DNA of 64,000 nt from Caballeronia sp. SEWSISQ10-4 2. Its GTDB lineage: Bacteria; Pseudomonadota; Gammaproteobacteria; Burkholderiales; Burkholderiaceae. The notes beneath the pieces were generated by a model. The model worked only from the letters and a program-made list of their open reading frames with translations, was not told the DNA's origin and ran no database searches. The position numbers were made by a program, and so were the translations under genes. Numbering within the stretch: position 1 is the stretch's first letter; every line of letters starts with the position of its first letter. Location: assembly GCF_030464885.1 (NCBI RefSeq), contig NZ_JALPRJ010000039.1:1-64000 (forward strand), written 5' to 3'. Of this stretch, positions 35,136 to 44,362 are shown one piece after another.

Positions 35136-36776
35136 ATGGCAGCTAAAGAAGTCGTATTTGGCGATATCGCCCGTGCAAAGATGGTCGAAGGCGTGAACAT
35201 CCTGGCCAACGCGGTCAAGGTCACGCTGGGCCCGAAGGGTCGTAACGTGGTCCTGGAACGCAGCTTCGGCGGCCCGACGGTCACGAAGGACGGCGTGTCG
35301 GTCGCTAAAGAAATCGAACTGAAAGACAAGCTCCAGAACATGGGCGCGCAAATGGTGAAGGAAGTTGCTTCCCGCACCAGCGATAACGCCGGCGACGGCA
35401 CGACGACAGCTACGGTTCTGGCCCAGTCGATCGTTCGCGAAGGCATGAAGTACGTTGCATCGGGCATGAACCCGATGGACCTGAAGCGCGGCATCGACAA
35501 GGCAGTTACGGCTGCTATCGAAGAACTGCGCAAGATCAGCAAGCCTTGCACGACGAACAAGGAAATCGCTCAGGTTGGCGCGATTTCGGCTAACAGCGAT
35601 TCGTCGATTGGTGACCGTATTGCTGAAGCAATGGACAAGGTCGGCAAGGAAGGCGTGATCACCGTTGAAGACGGCAAGTCGCTGGAAGACGAGCTGGACG
35701 TGGTTGAAGGTATGCAATTCGACCGCGGCTACCTGTCGCCGTATTTCATCAACACGCCGGAAAAGCAAACCGCGATCCTCGAAAACCCGTTCGTGCTGCT
35801 GCACGACAAGAAGGTGTCGAACATCCGTGACCTGCTCCCGATCCTGGAACAAGTCGCCAAGGCTGGCCGTCCGCTGCTGATCATCGCTGAAGATGTGGAA
35901 GGCGAAGCACTGGCAACGCTGGTTGTGAACAACATCCGCGGCATCCTGAAGACTGTTGCTGTCAAGGCTCCGGGCTTTGGCGACCGTCGTAAGGCCATGC
36001 TGGAAGACATCGCGATCCTGACCGGTGGTCAAGTGATTGCGGAAGAAACCGGCCTGACGCTGGAAAAGGCTACGCTGGCTGAGCTGGGTTCGGCTAAGCG
36101 CATCGAAGTGGCGAAAGAAAACACCACGATCATCGACGGCGCTGGCGAAGCTTCGGCAATCGAAAACCGTGTGAAGCAAGTTCGCACGCAAATCGACGAA
36201 GCAACGTCGGACTACGACCGTGAAAAGCTGCAGGAACGTGTCGCCAAGCTGGCTGGCGGCGTGGCAGTGATTAAGGTTGGCGCTGCTACCGAAATGGAAA
36301 TGAAGGAAAAGAAGGCACGTGTTGAAGACGCACTGCACGCAACGCGCGCAGCTGTGGAAGAAGGCATCGTGGCTGGTGGCGGCGTTGCGCTGATCCGCGC
36401 TCGTCTGGCACTGAAGGACTTGAAGGGCGCCAACGCTGATCAGGACGCCGGCATCAAGATCGTGCTGCGCGCGATGGAAGAGCCGCTTCGCCAGATCGTC
36501 ACGAACGGCGGCGAAGAAGCCAGCGTCGTGGTGGCAGCCGTTGCAGCCGGTACGGGCAACTTCGGCTACAACGCGCAAACCGGCGAGTACGGCGACCTGG
36601 TGGAAGCCGGTGTTGTGGACCCGACCAAGGTGACGCGTACGGCACTGCAAAACGCGGCATCGGTGGCAGGTCTGCTGCTGACGACCGACTGCGCTGTGTC
36701 GGAACTGCCGAAGGACGATGCTCCGATGGGCGGCGGTATGGGCGGCGGCATGGGCGGTATGGGCATGGACATGTAA
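35136..36776 (+). CDS. groEL: Chaperonin GroEL
   Basis: 546 aa from ATG at 35136, with AAGGAG upstream. Near-canonical sequence: VTLGPKGRNVVLERSFGGPTVTKDG, the ATP site DGTTTATVLAQ, and the C-terminal GGGMGGGMGGMGMDM. It forms the double-ring ATP-driven folding chamber with GroES. A strong intrinsic terminator follows. Codon use is strongly biased, as for a highly expressed gene; nothing is odd. Confidence 0.99.
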   Translation: MAAKEVVFGDIARAKMVEGVNILANAVKVTLGPKGRNVVLERSFGGPTVTKDGVSVAKEIELKDKLQNMGAQMVKEVASRTSDNAGDGTTTATVLAQSIVREGMKYVASGMNPMDLKRGIDKAVTAAIEELRKISKPCTTNKEIAQVGAISANSDSSIGDRIAEAMDKVGKEGVITVEDGKSLEDELDVVEGMQFDRGYLSPYFINTPEKQTAILENPFVLLHDKKVSNIRDLLPILEQVAKAGRPLLIIAEDVEGEALATLVVNNIRGILKTVAVKAPGFGDRRKAMLEDIAILTGGQVIAEETGLTLEKATLAELGSAKRIEVAKENTTIIDGAGEASAIENRVKQVRTQIDEATSDYDREKLQERVAKLAGGVAVIKVGAATEMEMKEKKARVEDALHATRAAVEEGIVAGGGVALIRARLALKDLKGANADQDAGIKIVLRAMEEPLRQIVTNGGEEASVVVAAVAAGTGNFGYNAQTGEYGDLVEAGVVDPTKVTRTALQNAASVAGLLLTTDCAVSELPKDDAPMGGGMGGGMGGMGMDM

Positions 36777-36844
36777 TTTCGGTTTCAACCGAATTTACAT
36801 GGCGGCACGGGCTTCTCCGGAAGCTCGGCGCATGCCAAAAGAAA

Positions 36845-36875
36845 AACCCGCATTGGCAACAATGCGGGTTTTTTT
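36845..36875 (+). terminator. groESL intrinsic terminator
   Basis: 11-bp stem AACCCGCATTG / CAATGCGGGTT with GCAA loop, followed by six or more T residues; starts 69 bases after the groEL stop. Confidence 0.95.
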
Positions 36876-36891
36876 ATGGGTTGTCGAAACG

Positions 36892-37329
36892 CTATTTATT
36901 CTGTTCGCGCATCTGTTCGGCGGCCGCTTTGTAGTCGTAGGTCGGGTAGAACTCGGTGCGATAGCCGCCCCACGCGGTATTTTCGATCGCGCGATTCACT
37001 TCGCGCAGTTTGTCGGCGGGCACTCGCAGCGTGACTACCTGCCCGATGCCCATCATCACGTACCACGAGACGACCTGAACGCCCGGCGGCGGAAACGCCT
37101 TGTAGAAGCCTTGCTCCTTCAGTTGTTCGTTGATCTTCGGCAGCGTCTTCGACTCATCGTGCTTCAGAAAGATAGTCAGCAAAAACGTGCCGTCGCCGAC
37201 AGGCGTTGGATTAGCGTTCGCGCCCGCAGTGGGCGCCGTCTGGGTCTGGGCGAACGACGCAGCGCAACTGACAGCCAGCACCACGCCCGTAATAACCCGC
37301 GCACCTAACCATTTCCTGCACTCAAGCAT
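36892..37329 (-). CDS. Exported hypothetical protein
   Basis: 145 aa. A signal peptide of about 27 residues ends at ASFAQ. The mature part (about 45-145) is a single small mixed domain (GTFLLTIFLKHDESKTLPKINEQL, VVSWYVMMGIGQVVTLRVPADKLREVNRAIENTAWGGYRTEFYPTYDY); no family recognised. Its start overlaps the DUF72 stop by 8 bases, so it is the last gene of a three-gene unit with the ThiD-like and DUF72 genes. Converges with groEL. Confidence 0.75.
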   Translation of the reverse strand: MLECRKWLGARVITGVVLAVSCAASFAQTQTAPTAGANANPTPVGDGTFLLTIFLKHDESKTLPKINEQLKEQGFYKAFPPPGVQVVSWYVMMGIGQVVTLRVPADKLREVNRAIENTAWGGYRTEFYPTYDYKAAAEQMREQNK

Positions 37330-38137
37330 CGGCTTTCTCCCTCACGGCAGCGCGCTTTGGACGCACGCTCAATGCCTTCCGGCTTTTCACGCGCAGCGCG
37401 TTGAACTGGGCGTGACCGGCGGCGGTGTTGTCGAAGATGCACCATACGTCTTGCGCTTTTTTCGCCCGGTCATGCAGCGTAAGCGCGAGGGCATCGAGAT
37501 AGGGGTATTCGTACGACGACTGATACATCTCCGGCGAACCATGCAGCCGGAAATACGCCAGCGACGTATCCGCCCGATGCGCGATGAAACAATCATCGGG
37601 TTGCGGATCGGCATCAACGTAGGCGATCTTGTTCGACTTCAGCAACGAAGCCGCGCCCTTCGTGAACCAGCTTTCGTGGCGGGCTTCCAGCGCGACGGGA
37701 ATGCTTGTGCGCTCGCGCATCGATGTAAAAAACGCTTCAACCGTGTCCGGATCGAACGCGAGGCTGGGCGGCAGTTGCACGAGCCAGCAGCCGAGCGTAC
37801 TGCCCAGTTGAGTCGCGGATTCGAAGAAGGCGTCGAGCAGCGGTTCGCAGCCTGCGAGACGCGCGTCGTGCGTTACGGCTTTCGGGATTTTCACCGAAAA
37901 GCGAAACGTGCTGGGCACACTATCGCGCCAGCGCGCATACGTCTCTGCCCGATGCGGCCGATAAAAACTGGAGTTGATTTCGACGCAGGTCAGCACCTGC
38001 GAATAACGAGCGAGGTGAGTGCCTTCGCCGGGGAAGTGTTCCGCGACCGCGTCTGACAGACCCCAGCCAGCGCAGCCGACACGTACAGTGCCGGGGCTGT
38101 GCGTGAGTGAGTGGAGCGATGTTTTGCGCAACGGCAT
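37322..38137 (-). CDS. DUF72 (YecE-like) protein
   Basis: 271 aa TIM-barrel-like protein. It has the DUF72 pattern VRVGCAGWGLSD, then CVEINSSFYRPHRAETYARWRDSVPSTFRFSVKIPKAVTH, and C-terminal AYFRLHG and DVWCIFDNTAAGHAQFNA. The family is widespread and its chemistry is not settled; it has been suggested to bind metal or nucleic-acid-related ligands. The gene lies 25 bases after the ThiD-like gene and overlaps the exported-protein gene by 8 bases. Confidence 0.9.
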   Translation of the reverse strand: MPLRKTSLHSLTHSPGTVRVGCAGWGLSDAVAEHFPGEGTHLARYSQVLTCVEINSSFYRPHRAETYARWRDSVPSTFRFSVKIPKAVTHDARLAGCEPLLDAFFESATQLGSTLGCWLVQLPPSLAFDPDTVEAFFTSMRERTSIPVALEARHESWFTKGAASLLKSNKIAYVDADPQPDDCFIAHRADTSLAYFRLHGSPEMYQSSYEYPYLDALALTLHDRAKKAQDVWCIFDNTAAGHAQFNALRVKSRKALSVRPKRAAVREKADA

Positions 38138-38162
38138 GTGTCAGTCTCGCTCCAGAAAAGTC

Positions 38163-39032
38163 TCAATGGCGGGCTTCGCCCGGTGTAACGGGTGGCGCGT
38201 CGACCACCACGGGCGGGGTTTCGTCGTCATCGTTTGAACGCGCCCAGAAAAAACGATCCGGCAAATATGCGCCCATGCCGGGCCTGAAGGCGGCTCGCGT
38301 CGCCTGGAATACATACTCTTGCGCCTCGCGCGCGGCTTCCGCCGGTTCCTGCCCGTTCGCGAGCAACGCGGCGATGGCGGAGCCGAGCGTGTCGGTAATG
38401 CCCATCATGCGGTGCTCGGTACGGTCCCACGTGTCCTGCCTGATCTGGCCTTCCTCGCCGTAAAGCGTATTCACATGCCGGTGCGTGCCCGTTTCCGTCG
38501 CGAGGATGTACTCGCAACCCTGCGACAGCAGATGCGAGATCGCGGCGTCAAGCGTGGGCGCTTCGGCATCGCCGTCCGGCTGCGCGAGCTGCAGGAGTGT
38601 GGCGTGGTCGGCCACGAGCATGGTGGTTTGCGGCACCAGCAAATCTGCCATCGATTCGCGCAATTCGTCCGCTGCCAGCACGTGTTCGTCGTCGAGCGTG
38701 AAGTCGGGCGCGAGGATCAGAGGAATATCGTCGTAGTCGGCGACGACTTCCGCAATCGCACTGACCACTTCCGCGCGCGTCGCCGCACCGATCTTGAAGG
38801 CCGCTACCGGCATATCTTCCAGCAACATGCGGGCCTGAGTGCCGACAGTGTCGGGGTCGAGCCCGGTGACTTCGTCGCAGGTCGCCGAGTCGCGCACGGT
38901 GTAGCCCGTCAGGACGGTCAGCCCGTGGCAGCCCATGCTGGCAAGGGTCAGCAGGTCAGCCTGCAGGCCGGAGCCGCCGGTGGGGTCGGACAGGCCAAAG
39001 GTTAGAACAATAGGAGGGGTGTCGCTGGGCAT
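38163..39032 (-). CDS. thiD: ThiD-like phosphomethylpyrimidine/ribokinase-fold kinase
   Basis: 289 aa. Ribokinase-fold enzyme with SDPTGGSGLQADLLTLASMGCHGLTVLTGYTVRDSA near the N-terminus, the usual start of HMP/HMP-P kinases of thiamine synthesis. The usual GTGC-type anion-hole motif near the end is replaced by GITDTLGSAIAALLANG, which keeps a Gly-x-Thr-Asp pattern as in ribokinase or pyridoxal kinases (Asp as the base). Activity on HMP is therefore less certain than the family name suggests. First gene of the unit with DUF72 and the exported protein; no other thiamine genes are near. Confidence 0.78.
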   Translation of the reverse strand: MPSDTPPIVLTFGLSDPTGGSGLQADLLTLASMGCHGLTVLTGYTVRDSATCDEVTGLDPDTVGTQARMLLEDMPVAAFKIGAATRAEVVSAIAEVVADYDDIPLILAPDFTLDDEHVLAADELRESMADLLVPQTTMLVADHATLLQLAQPDGDAEAPTLDAAISHLLSQGCEYILATETGTHRHVNTLYGEEGQIRQDTWDRTEHRMMGITDTLGSAIAALLANGQEPAEAAREAQEYVFQATRAAFRPGMGAYLPDRFFWARSNDDDETPPVVVDAPPVTPGEARH

Positions 39033-39409
39033 CGGATTATTCGTTGGTTCAATCTATGGCTATTTATCGGCTACTGATGGGGCGTTCAGGCACACGGACA
39101 ATGAGTCGGCGCAAACGGCACGATTATGCGGCCTAAAGTCACGCCGGCACATGAGATGGCCTTTTTTTCGCACCGGAACCGGCTGAACGCCCGGGTGAAA
39201 CCGCTGCGACGAGGATCGATACTTGGACCGATACTTGCTGCGAGGGCGTCGCGCGCCGTGTAACGGTTCCGGGCAGGAAAGCGGGAAACCCGCCCGAATC
39301 CCGTCCGAATCCCGGCCGATCGGCCATCGGCGCTGCATTGCTAGGCATCGCGTCGCCAAACCGGTACCATCATGCACTCATTTAACCGATTGCCCGACGC
39401 GACATAAGT
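39033..39409. other. 377-base divergent gap before rubredoxin
   Basis: Lies between thiD-like (minus) and rubredoxin (plus), so it should carry both promoters. I can point to no other feature. Confidence 0.4.
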
Positions 39410-39580
39410 ATGGAATACAGAAGCTGGATGTGCCTGATTTGTGGCTGGATCTACGACGAAGAAGCGGGACTGCCCGAGGAAGGCATTGCGCCGGGCACTC
39501 GCTGGGAAGACGTCCCAATCAACTGGACGTGTCCCGAATGCGGCGCACGCAAGGAAGACTTCGAAATGGTCCAGATCTGA
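39410..39580 (+). CDS. Rubredoxin
   Basis: 56 aa, small enough to be overlooked. Two CxxC-type pairs bind one iron: CLIC near residues 8-11 and CPEC near 41-44, with the family patterns MCLICGWIYDEEAGLPEEGI and DVPINWTCPECGARKEDFE. Rubredoxins carry electrons at low potential to oxygenases or detoxification enzymes. In many Burkholderia it lies near a ThiD-like gene, as here. A hairpin terminator follows. Confidence 0.97.
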   Translation: MEYRSWMCLICGWIYDEEAGLPEEGIAPGTRWEDVPINWTCPECGARKEDFEMVQI

Positions 39581-39886
39581 GCAAAGGCTCGGACGTCGTG
39601 CAGGAAAAACCGCGCCGCATGGATGGGATGCCTTCATGCGGCGCGCCTTGTTTACGTGGAGATAAGAGGCGCGCATGTGGGCGGCTTGCGTGGTGCGTCG
39701 TGACCAGTTAAACCAGTGAGCAGGAACGCTTGGCAAGAATCGACCCAATTCGACTCGTCCAGCGTGTGTCCGGGTTTTATCGCCAGATGAGGGTTGCCGC
39801 GGCATGCATCGGCGAAATGCGCCCGGGTTCGATCAAGATCTATCCGATACATGGCGGGGCGCCGCGCATCGGTTCGTGAGCGTTCC
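39581..39886. other. 306-base gap after rubredoxin
   Basis: Contains the hairpin above. No ORF, RNA gene or recognisable promoter. Confidence 0.45.
39611..39645 (+). terminator. Rubredoxin terminator hairpin
   Basis: CGCGCCGCATG at 39611-39621 pairs with CATGCGGCGCG at 39635-39645 across a 13-base loop, followed by CCTTGTTT. Poor U-tract, so moderate. Confidence 0.65.
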
Positions 39887-41245
39887 ATGACAACTCAATC
39901 CGGCTTGACCAACACGTTCCAGGCATTGCCCAATCCACGCGGGGGCGCCGTGCGGATTGCGGAGATGGCGCTCACCGACGCCCTGCATGCGTTCATGCGC
40001 GAAGGCGACACGCTTGGCGTGCTGCGCCGTGGCATTGGCGCGTTGCATTCGGCGGGCTGGCTGCCGGCTCAGCGCTTCGGCGAGACGTTGGTGCTGGTGT
40101 CGCCGCTGGCCGGATTGAGCGAAAGGACCCGCAACCAGTTCGCCGAGGCGTTGCGCGATTTCAGCGCGGCCGTCGAGCGTCGGAATCTGCGTGAGCTCGC
40201 GTGCTCCACGCTGCTGTTTGAGCATTATCGCGGGCTGCACGCGCTGATGGCCGCGCATACTCGCGCCGCACCCGTTTCCTTCGACGACCTCGCGCTCGTC
40301 GGGCGCGCGATTCCGCCGGCCACGCTGCGCTCCATATCCCCCGAGCGCCTCGCGCGTGTCCGGGCGCACTACGAACGTGCGTTGCTGATGCTGTTACGTT
40401 CGAAAGCGGGCGAGGGGAAAGGGGAGGCGGAAATTGTCTCCATCCTCGACGCCTGTCTCGCCGACTTGGCCGGTCCCGATCCCTACGATTTCTGGCGTCT
40501 TGCGGGCGCGGTGGTCGAGGCATTGCGTTTGCAGCCCGATCCCGACACCGCCGCTGACGCGCGTCGTCTTTACGCGCGCTTCAATCTGGTTCTTGCTGAC
40601 CAGGCGCATGGTTTGTCGCATGCACCCAAGTCGCTGGTGCGCGCCGCGCTGGCGCTGCTGTGGCGCGATTACGCGTTATACGGTGCGTCGGCGGAGGATT
40701 CCGTTCAGGTCGATGTGTTGCGCGATTATGGTTTGACGGTCGACTGGCACGTCGCGGCGTCGCAGGCATCCGAAATTGCGTGGGAGCGCAACGCCGAGCA
40801 AGCGCGTGATGCTTCAACGCGGGATCTGGGTGTGTTGCGTGTGAACGCCGTGGCGTACGAAGATTTTCTGACGAGCGCAGAGCCGGCGATCGGCGCATTG
40901 ATCGAGCATGGGATATCGGCTCGGGAAGCCGGCCGCATCGATGTGCCGGCGGCGCTCAAAGCGGCCGATGCGGCTTACAGGCTGGGCGCGGCCGCATGTG
41001 CGTTAGGGTTGGGTCATGTTGCGCTGCTCGCCGATACGCTTGGCCTCGCGTGGCGGCGAATTGCGTATGAGGCGCAGATCACGCCAGATGGCTCGCCGCT
41101 CGACGCCGCCATTCCCGAGCGCGCCGCTCAGGCGCTTGGCGCGATGCTGCATCAGGCTGCAGCGGGAATTGCACCGTCGGAGGGCGGGGGGGCGGTGGCG
41201 GCGTTGACCGCGATGATCGAGCGGGGCATGGCCGTGGCGCGATAG
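39887..41245 (+). CDS. Hypothetical protein of unknown function
   Basis: 452 aa, not recognised. Mostly helical, Ala/Leu/Arg-rich (e.g. ALTDALHAFMREGDTLGVLRRGIGALHSAGWL, EALRDFSAAVERRNLRELACSTLLFEHYRGLHALMAAH). No signal peptide, span or catalytic motif is visible. The repeated helical pattern suggests a scaffold or alpha-solenoid. The start at 39887 follows a weak Shine-Dalgarno. It is co-directional with rubredoxin but is separated from it by the terminator, and converges with the photolyase gene. Confidence 0.75.
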   Translation: MTTQSGLTNTFQALPNPRGGAVRIAEMALTDALHAFMREGDTLGVLRRGIGALHSAGWLPAQRFGETLVLVSPLAGLSERTRNQFAEALRDFSAAVERRNLRELACSTLLFEHYRGLHALMAAHTRAAPVSFDDLALVGRAIPPATLRSISPERLARVRAHYERALLMLLRSKAGEGKGEAEIVSILDACLADLAGPDPYDFWRLAGAVVEALRLQPDPDTAADARRLYARFNLVLADQAHGLSHAPKSLVRAALALLWRDYALYGASAEDSVQVDVLRDYGLTVDWHVAASQASEIAWERNAEQARDASTRDLGVLRVNAVAYEDFLTSAEPAIGALIEHGISAREAGRIDVPAALKAADAAYRLGAAACALGLGHVALLADTLGLAWRRIAYEAQITPDGSPLDAAIPERAAQALGAMLHQAAAGIAPSEGGGAVAALTAMIERGMAVAR

Positions 41246-41283
41246 GTTTCGCTCGCGGCCGAGAGCAAGGGCACGAGCGAAAC

Positions 41284-42735
41284 CTACTTGACCACCGCAT
41301 ACCGCGCCAGCGTAAGCTTGCGCGCGGCGTCGTGATCCACAACCGGCATCGGATATTCAGCGCCTAGCGAAATCTTCGCCTCCTTCAACGCATCCGGTTT
41401 CGCCTTCCACGGCGCGTGGATATCCTTATCGGAAAGAGCGGCGAGTTCCGGCACGTAATGGCGGATGAACTTGCCCCGGGCATCGAATTTCTCCGACTGC
41501 GTGACCGGATTGAAAATGCGGAAATACGGCTGCGCGTCGCAACCGCTCGACGCCGCCCACTGCCAGCCGCCACTATTCGATGACAACTCGAAGTCGTTGA
41601 GCAGCGACTCGAAATACCGCTCCCCACGCCGCCAATCAAGCCCGAGATCCTTCGTGAGAAAACTTGCGACGACCATCCGCAAGCGGTTGTGCATATAACC
41701 TGACTGGTTGATCTGGCGCATCGCGGCATCGACTAGCGGATAACCCGTCCGGCCTTCGCACCACGCAGCGAAATTGGCATCGGCGAGATCACCCGTTTCC
41801 CACTGAATACGGTCGTACTCGGGCTTGAACGCCTTGTGATCGCCCGGCACGCCCACATGCGGAAAATGGTGCAGCACCGAAAAATAAAAGTCGCGCCAGA
41901 TCAATTCGGACAGCCACGTTTCAGCGCCGCGATTTCCGTGGCGCTGAGCATCGTGGGCGGTGCGGGCCAGCGCACGAATCGATATGGTGCCGTGCCGCAG
42001 ATGCACGCTGAGATAGCTCGGACCTTTGACGGACGGAAAATCGCGCGTCCTGTCGTAATCGGCCATGCGGTCGCGGAAATCATCGAAGAGCTGGTACGCG
42101 CCGCTCGTTCCCGCCGGCAACGCGGGCGCGTGTGCGGCGCTGAATCCAAGCGATTCCAGTGAGGGAATGCCGTGCTTCACGCCAGCCGGTGGCCGGGCCA
42201 AAGCAGAAAGATTGTCCTCCGACGCATACGGCTTCAACGCATCGGGCGTGAGCGAGGCAAGCCAGTTGCGCTTATAGGGCGTGAACACGGTGTACGGCCT
42301 GCCCGCGCCCGTCAGCACGTCGTCCTGATGAAAAATGGTCTGATCCTTGAACGTAAAAAACGCCACGCTCGCGCTGGCCAGTTTTTTCTCGATATTCGCG
42401 TCGCGCGCCTTCGCCGACGGCTCGTAATCGCGATTCGTGAACACCGCGTCAACGCCGCATTCGCGGGCGAGTGCGGGAATCTCGTGCGACGGCACACCAT
42501 GCCGCACCATCAGGCCGCCGCCCGCGTCGCGCAGGGTTTTATCGAGTTCGATCAGGCTGGCATGAATAAACGGCACGCGCCGATCGTTTTGAGGCAGAGG
42601 CGAGAGAATTTCGCTGTCGAAAACGAAGGCGCACAGCACCCGGCGACAGCGTGTTACAGCGTGATAGAGTGCAGCATGGTCTGCTACGCGCAGGTCTCGT
42701 CGAAACCAGACTAGCCCCAGATCAAAGTCGGCCAT
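41284..42735 (-). CDS. phrB: Deoxyribodipyrimidine photolyase (class I)
   Basis: 483 aa from ATG at 42735; a TTG one codon upstream is also possible. N-terminal antenna-pigment domain (LGLVWFRRDLRVADHAALYHA) and C-terminal FAD-binding domain with the conserved AWCEGRTGYPLVDAAMRQINQSGYMHNRLRMVVASFL, SNSGGWQWAASSGCDAQPYFRIFNP. The enzyme uses blue light to split cyclobutane pyrimidine dimers. The SNSGG loop in place of the commoner NNGG keeps the FAD-contacting Asn. Divergent from the yqgE gene. Confidence 0.96.
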   Translation of the reverse strand: MADFDLGLVWFRRDLRVADHAALYHAVTRCRRVLCAFVFDSEILSPLPQNDRRVPFIHASLIELDKTLRDAGGGLMVRHGVPSHEIPALARECGVDAVFTNRDYEPSAKARDANIEKKLASASVAFFTFKDQTIFHQDDVLTGAGRPYTVFTPYKRNWLASLTPDALKPYASEDNLSALARPPAGVKHGIPSLESLGFSAAHAPALPAGTSGAYQLFDDFRDRMADYDRTRDFPSVKGPSYLSVHLRHGTISIRALARTAHDAQRHGNRGAETWLSELIWRDFYFSVLHHFPHVGVPGDHKAFKPEYDRIQWETGDLADANFAAWCEGRTGYPLVDAAMRQINQSGYMHNRLRMVVASFLTKDLGLDWRRGERYFESLLNDFELSSNSGGWQWAASSGCDAQPYFRIFNPVTQSEKFDARGKFIRHYVPELAALSDKDIHAPWKAKPDALKEAKISLGAEYPMPVVDHDAARKLTLARYAVVK

Positions 42736-42765
42736 CAAGCAGCGCCTTTGTTAAAATTCCGAATT

Positions 42766-43344
42766 ATGTCCAAGACTTCCGATCGCATCAATTTGACCAA
42801 CCAGTTCCTGATCGCCATGCCCAGCATGGCCGATCCCACGTTCTCGGGGACTGTAGTCTACCTTTGCGATCACAGCGAGCGCGGTGCGCTCGGCCTGGTG
42901 ATCAACCGGCCGACCGACATCGACCTCCAATCGCTTTTCAATCGTATCGACCTGAAACTCGAGATCGAGCCGCTCGTGCACCTGCCCGTCTATTTCGGCG
43001 GCCCGGTGCAGACGGAGCGCGGCTTCGTGCTGCACGATCCGGCCGACGGCGACGTCTATACATCGTCCATGAGCGTCCCGGGCGGACTTGCCATGACCAC
43101 GTCGAAGGACGTGCTCGAAGCGGTTGCCAGCGGCAAGGGGCCCGCACGTTTCCTGCTCACGCTCGGCCACGCCGGCTGGGGCGCGGGGCAACTGGAAGAA
43201 GAAATCGCCAAGAACGGCTGGCTGACTGTGGAAGCCGATCCGCGCATCGTTTTCGACGTCCCCGCCGAAGACAAGCTGCAAGCGGCGTTGTCGCTGCTCG
43301 GCGTGTCGCTCTCCATGCTGTCGGGCGAAGCGGGCCACGCATGA
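42766..43344 (+). CDS. yqgE: YqgE/AlgH family protein
   Basis: 192 aa from ATG at 42766; no Shine-Dalgarno. Family signature LTNQFLIAMPSMADPTFSGTVVYLCDHSERGALGLVINRP, then YFGGPVQTERGFVLH. AlgH was named for a role in alginate gene control in Pseudomonas, but the molecular function is open. It overlaps ruvX by 4 bases (ATGA), the usual order across proteobacteria. Confidence 0.95.
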   Translation: MSKTSDRINLTNQFLIAMPSMADPTFSGTVVYLCDHSERGALGLVINRPTDIDLQSLFNRIDLKLEIEPLVHLPVYFGGPVQTERGFVLHDPADGDVYTSSMSVPGGLAMTTSKDVLEAVASGKGPARFLLTLGHAGWGAGQLEEEIAKNGWLTVEADPRIVFDVPAEDKLQAALSLLGVSLSMLSGEAGHA

Positions 43345-43799
43345 CGGGTGACGCCCGGATCGAAGCCACGCTGCTCGCCTTCGACTACGGCGAGAAACGC
43401 ATTGGCGTCGCGGTTGGCAACACGCTGACCCGGCACGCCCGGGCGTTGACCGTGCTTGAAAATCGCAGCCGTGAATACCGCTTCGAGATGGTGGGTCAGC
43501 TGATCGCCGAATGGAACCCGACCACCGTGATAGTCGGCCTGCCGATGCACCCCGACGGCACGCCGCACGAAATGACGCAACTGGCCACGCGCTTCGGCAA
43601 TCAATTGAACGGTCGTTTCAGCGTGCCGGTGAGCTGGGTGGACGAGCGGTATTCATCAGTGGAAGCGAAGGCCGAATTAAAGCGCAACGGCGTGAAGATG
43701 AATGCAAAAGGCCGTTACGACGATATCGACGCCGAAGCCGCCCGGGTCATCCTCCAACAGTATCTAGACGGACTTGACGACAATCATGAGTTCCATTGA
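43341..43799 (+). CDS. ruvX: RuvX/YqgF Holliday junction resolvase-like nuclease
   Basis: 152 aa from ATG at 43341, overlapping yqgE. RNase H-like fold with AFDYGEKRIGVAVGN, VIVGLPMHPDGTPHEMTQLATRFGNQL, DERYSSVEAKAELK and DDIDAEAARVILQQYL. Homologues resolve Holliday junctions or act in 16S rRNA 5' maturation. Overlaps pyrR by 14 bases. Confidence 0.96.
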   Translation: MTGDARIEATLLAFDYGEKRIGVAVGNTLTRHARALTVLENRSREYRFEMVGQLIAEWNPTTVIVGLPMHPDGTPHEMTQLATRFGNQLNGRFSVPVSWVDERYSSVEAKAELKRNGVKMNAKGRYDDIDAEAARVILQQYLDGLDDNHEFH

Positions 43800-44301
43800 C
43801 GCCGAGGCGCTGTATCGCGAGTTGCTGGGTCAGATCCGCGCGGCTTATGGCGAGTCGCTGACGCAAGCCGGCGCTCCGGTGCTCGCCGGTATTTATAGCG
43901 GCGGCGTGTGGCTGGCCGAACGGCTCGCGAAAGACCTCAACGTGACCGGGTTCGGCGTGGTGAACGTGTCGCTGCATCGCGACGATTACGCCAAGAAGGG
44001 CCTGCACAGCCAGGCCAGCCCGACCTCGCTGCCGTTCGATGTGGACAATCGGAAAATCCTGCTGATCGACGACGTGCTCTCCACGGGCCGAACCGTGCGC
44101 GCAGCCGTCAATGAGCTTTATGATTATGGCCGCCCGGCATCGGTGGAATTAGCGGTGCTCGCCGATCGCGGCGGCCGCGAGTTACCCGTGGCGGCGCGTT
44201 TCACCGGCGGCGTAGTCGATGTCTCCGGGGACGCCACGCTCGTGCTCACGCAGCGCGACGACGGCACGTTGACGTTCACGACCGAAGCTCGCACGGACTA
44301 A
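43786..44301 (+). CDS. pyrR: PyrR bifunctional regulator / uracil phosphoribosyltransferase
   Basis: 171 aa from ATG at 43786; a TTG at 43774 is an alternative. The PRPP-binding loop is ILLIDDVLSTGRTVRAAVNEL. In Gram-positives PyrR binds pyr mRNA; in many proteobacteria the homologue next to pyrB may act mostly as an enzyme. Position upstream of pyrB fits pyrimidine synthesis control. I see no pyr attenuator before pyrB (61-base gap). Confidence 0.93.
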   Translation: MSSIDAEALYRELLGQIRAAYGESLTQAGAPVLAGIYSGGVWLAERLAKDLNVTGFGVVNVSLHRDDYAKKGLHSQASPTSLPFDVDNRKILLIDDVLSTGRTVRAAVNELYDYGRPASVELAVLADRGGRELPVAARFTGGVVDVSGDATLVLTQRDDGTLTFTTEARTD

Positions 44302-44362
44302 AAACCGCCGCGCCGTTTTCCACCGACACCCCGACAAAAAACAACGCACCACCAGGATCGAC

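Noticed and set aside
35121..36788. 555-codon open frame antisense to groEL
   Set aside because: It mirrors groEL codon structure and encodes a His/Arg-rich product with no domain; a known artefact in GC-rich genes.
44302..44362. PyrR-binding attenuator before pyrB
   Set aside because: The 61-base gap shows no stem-loop or U-run of the expected kind.
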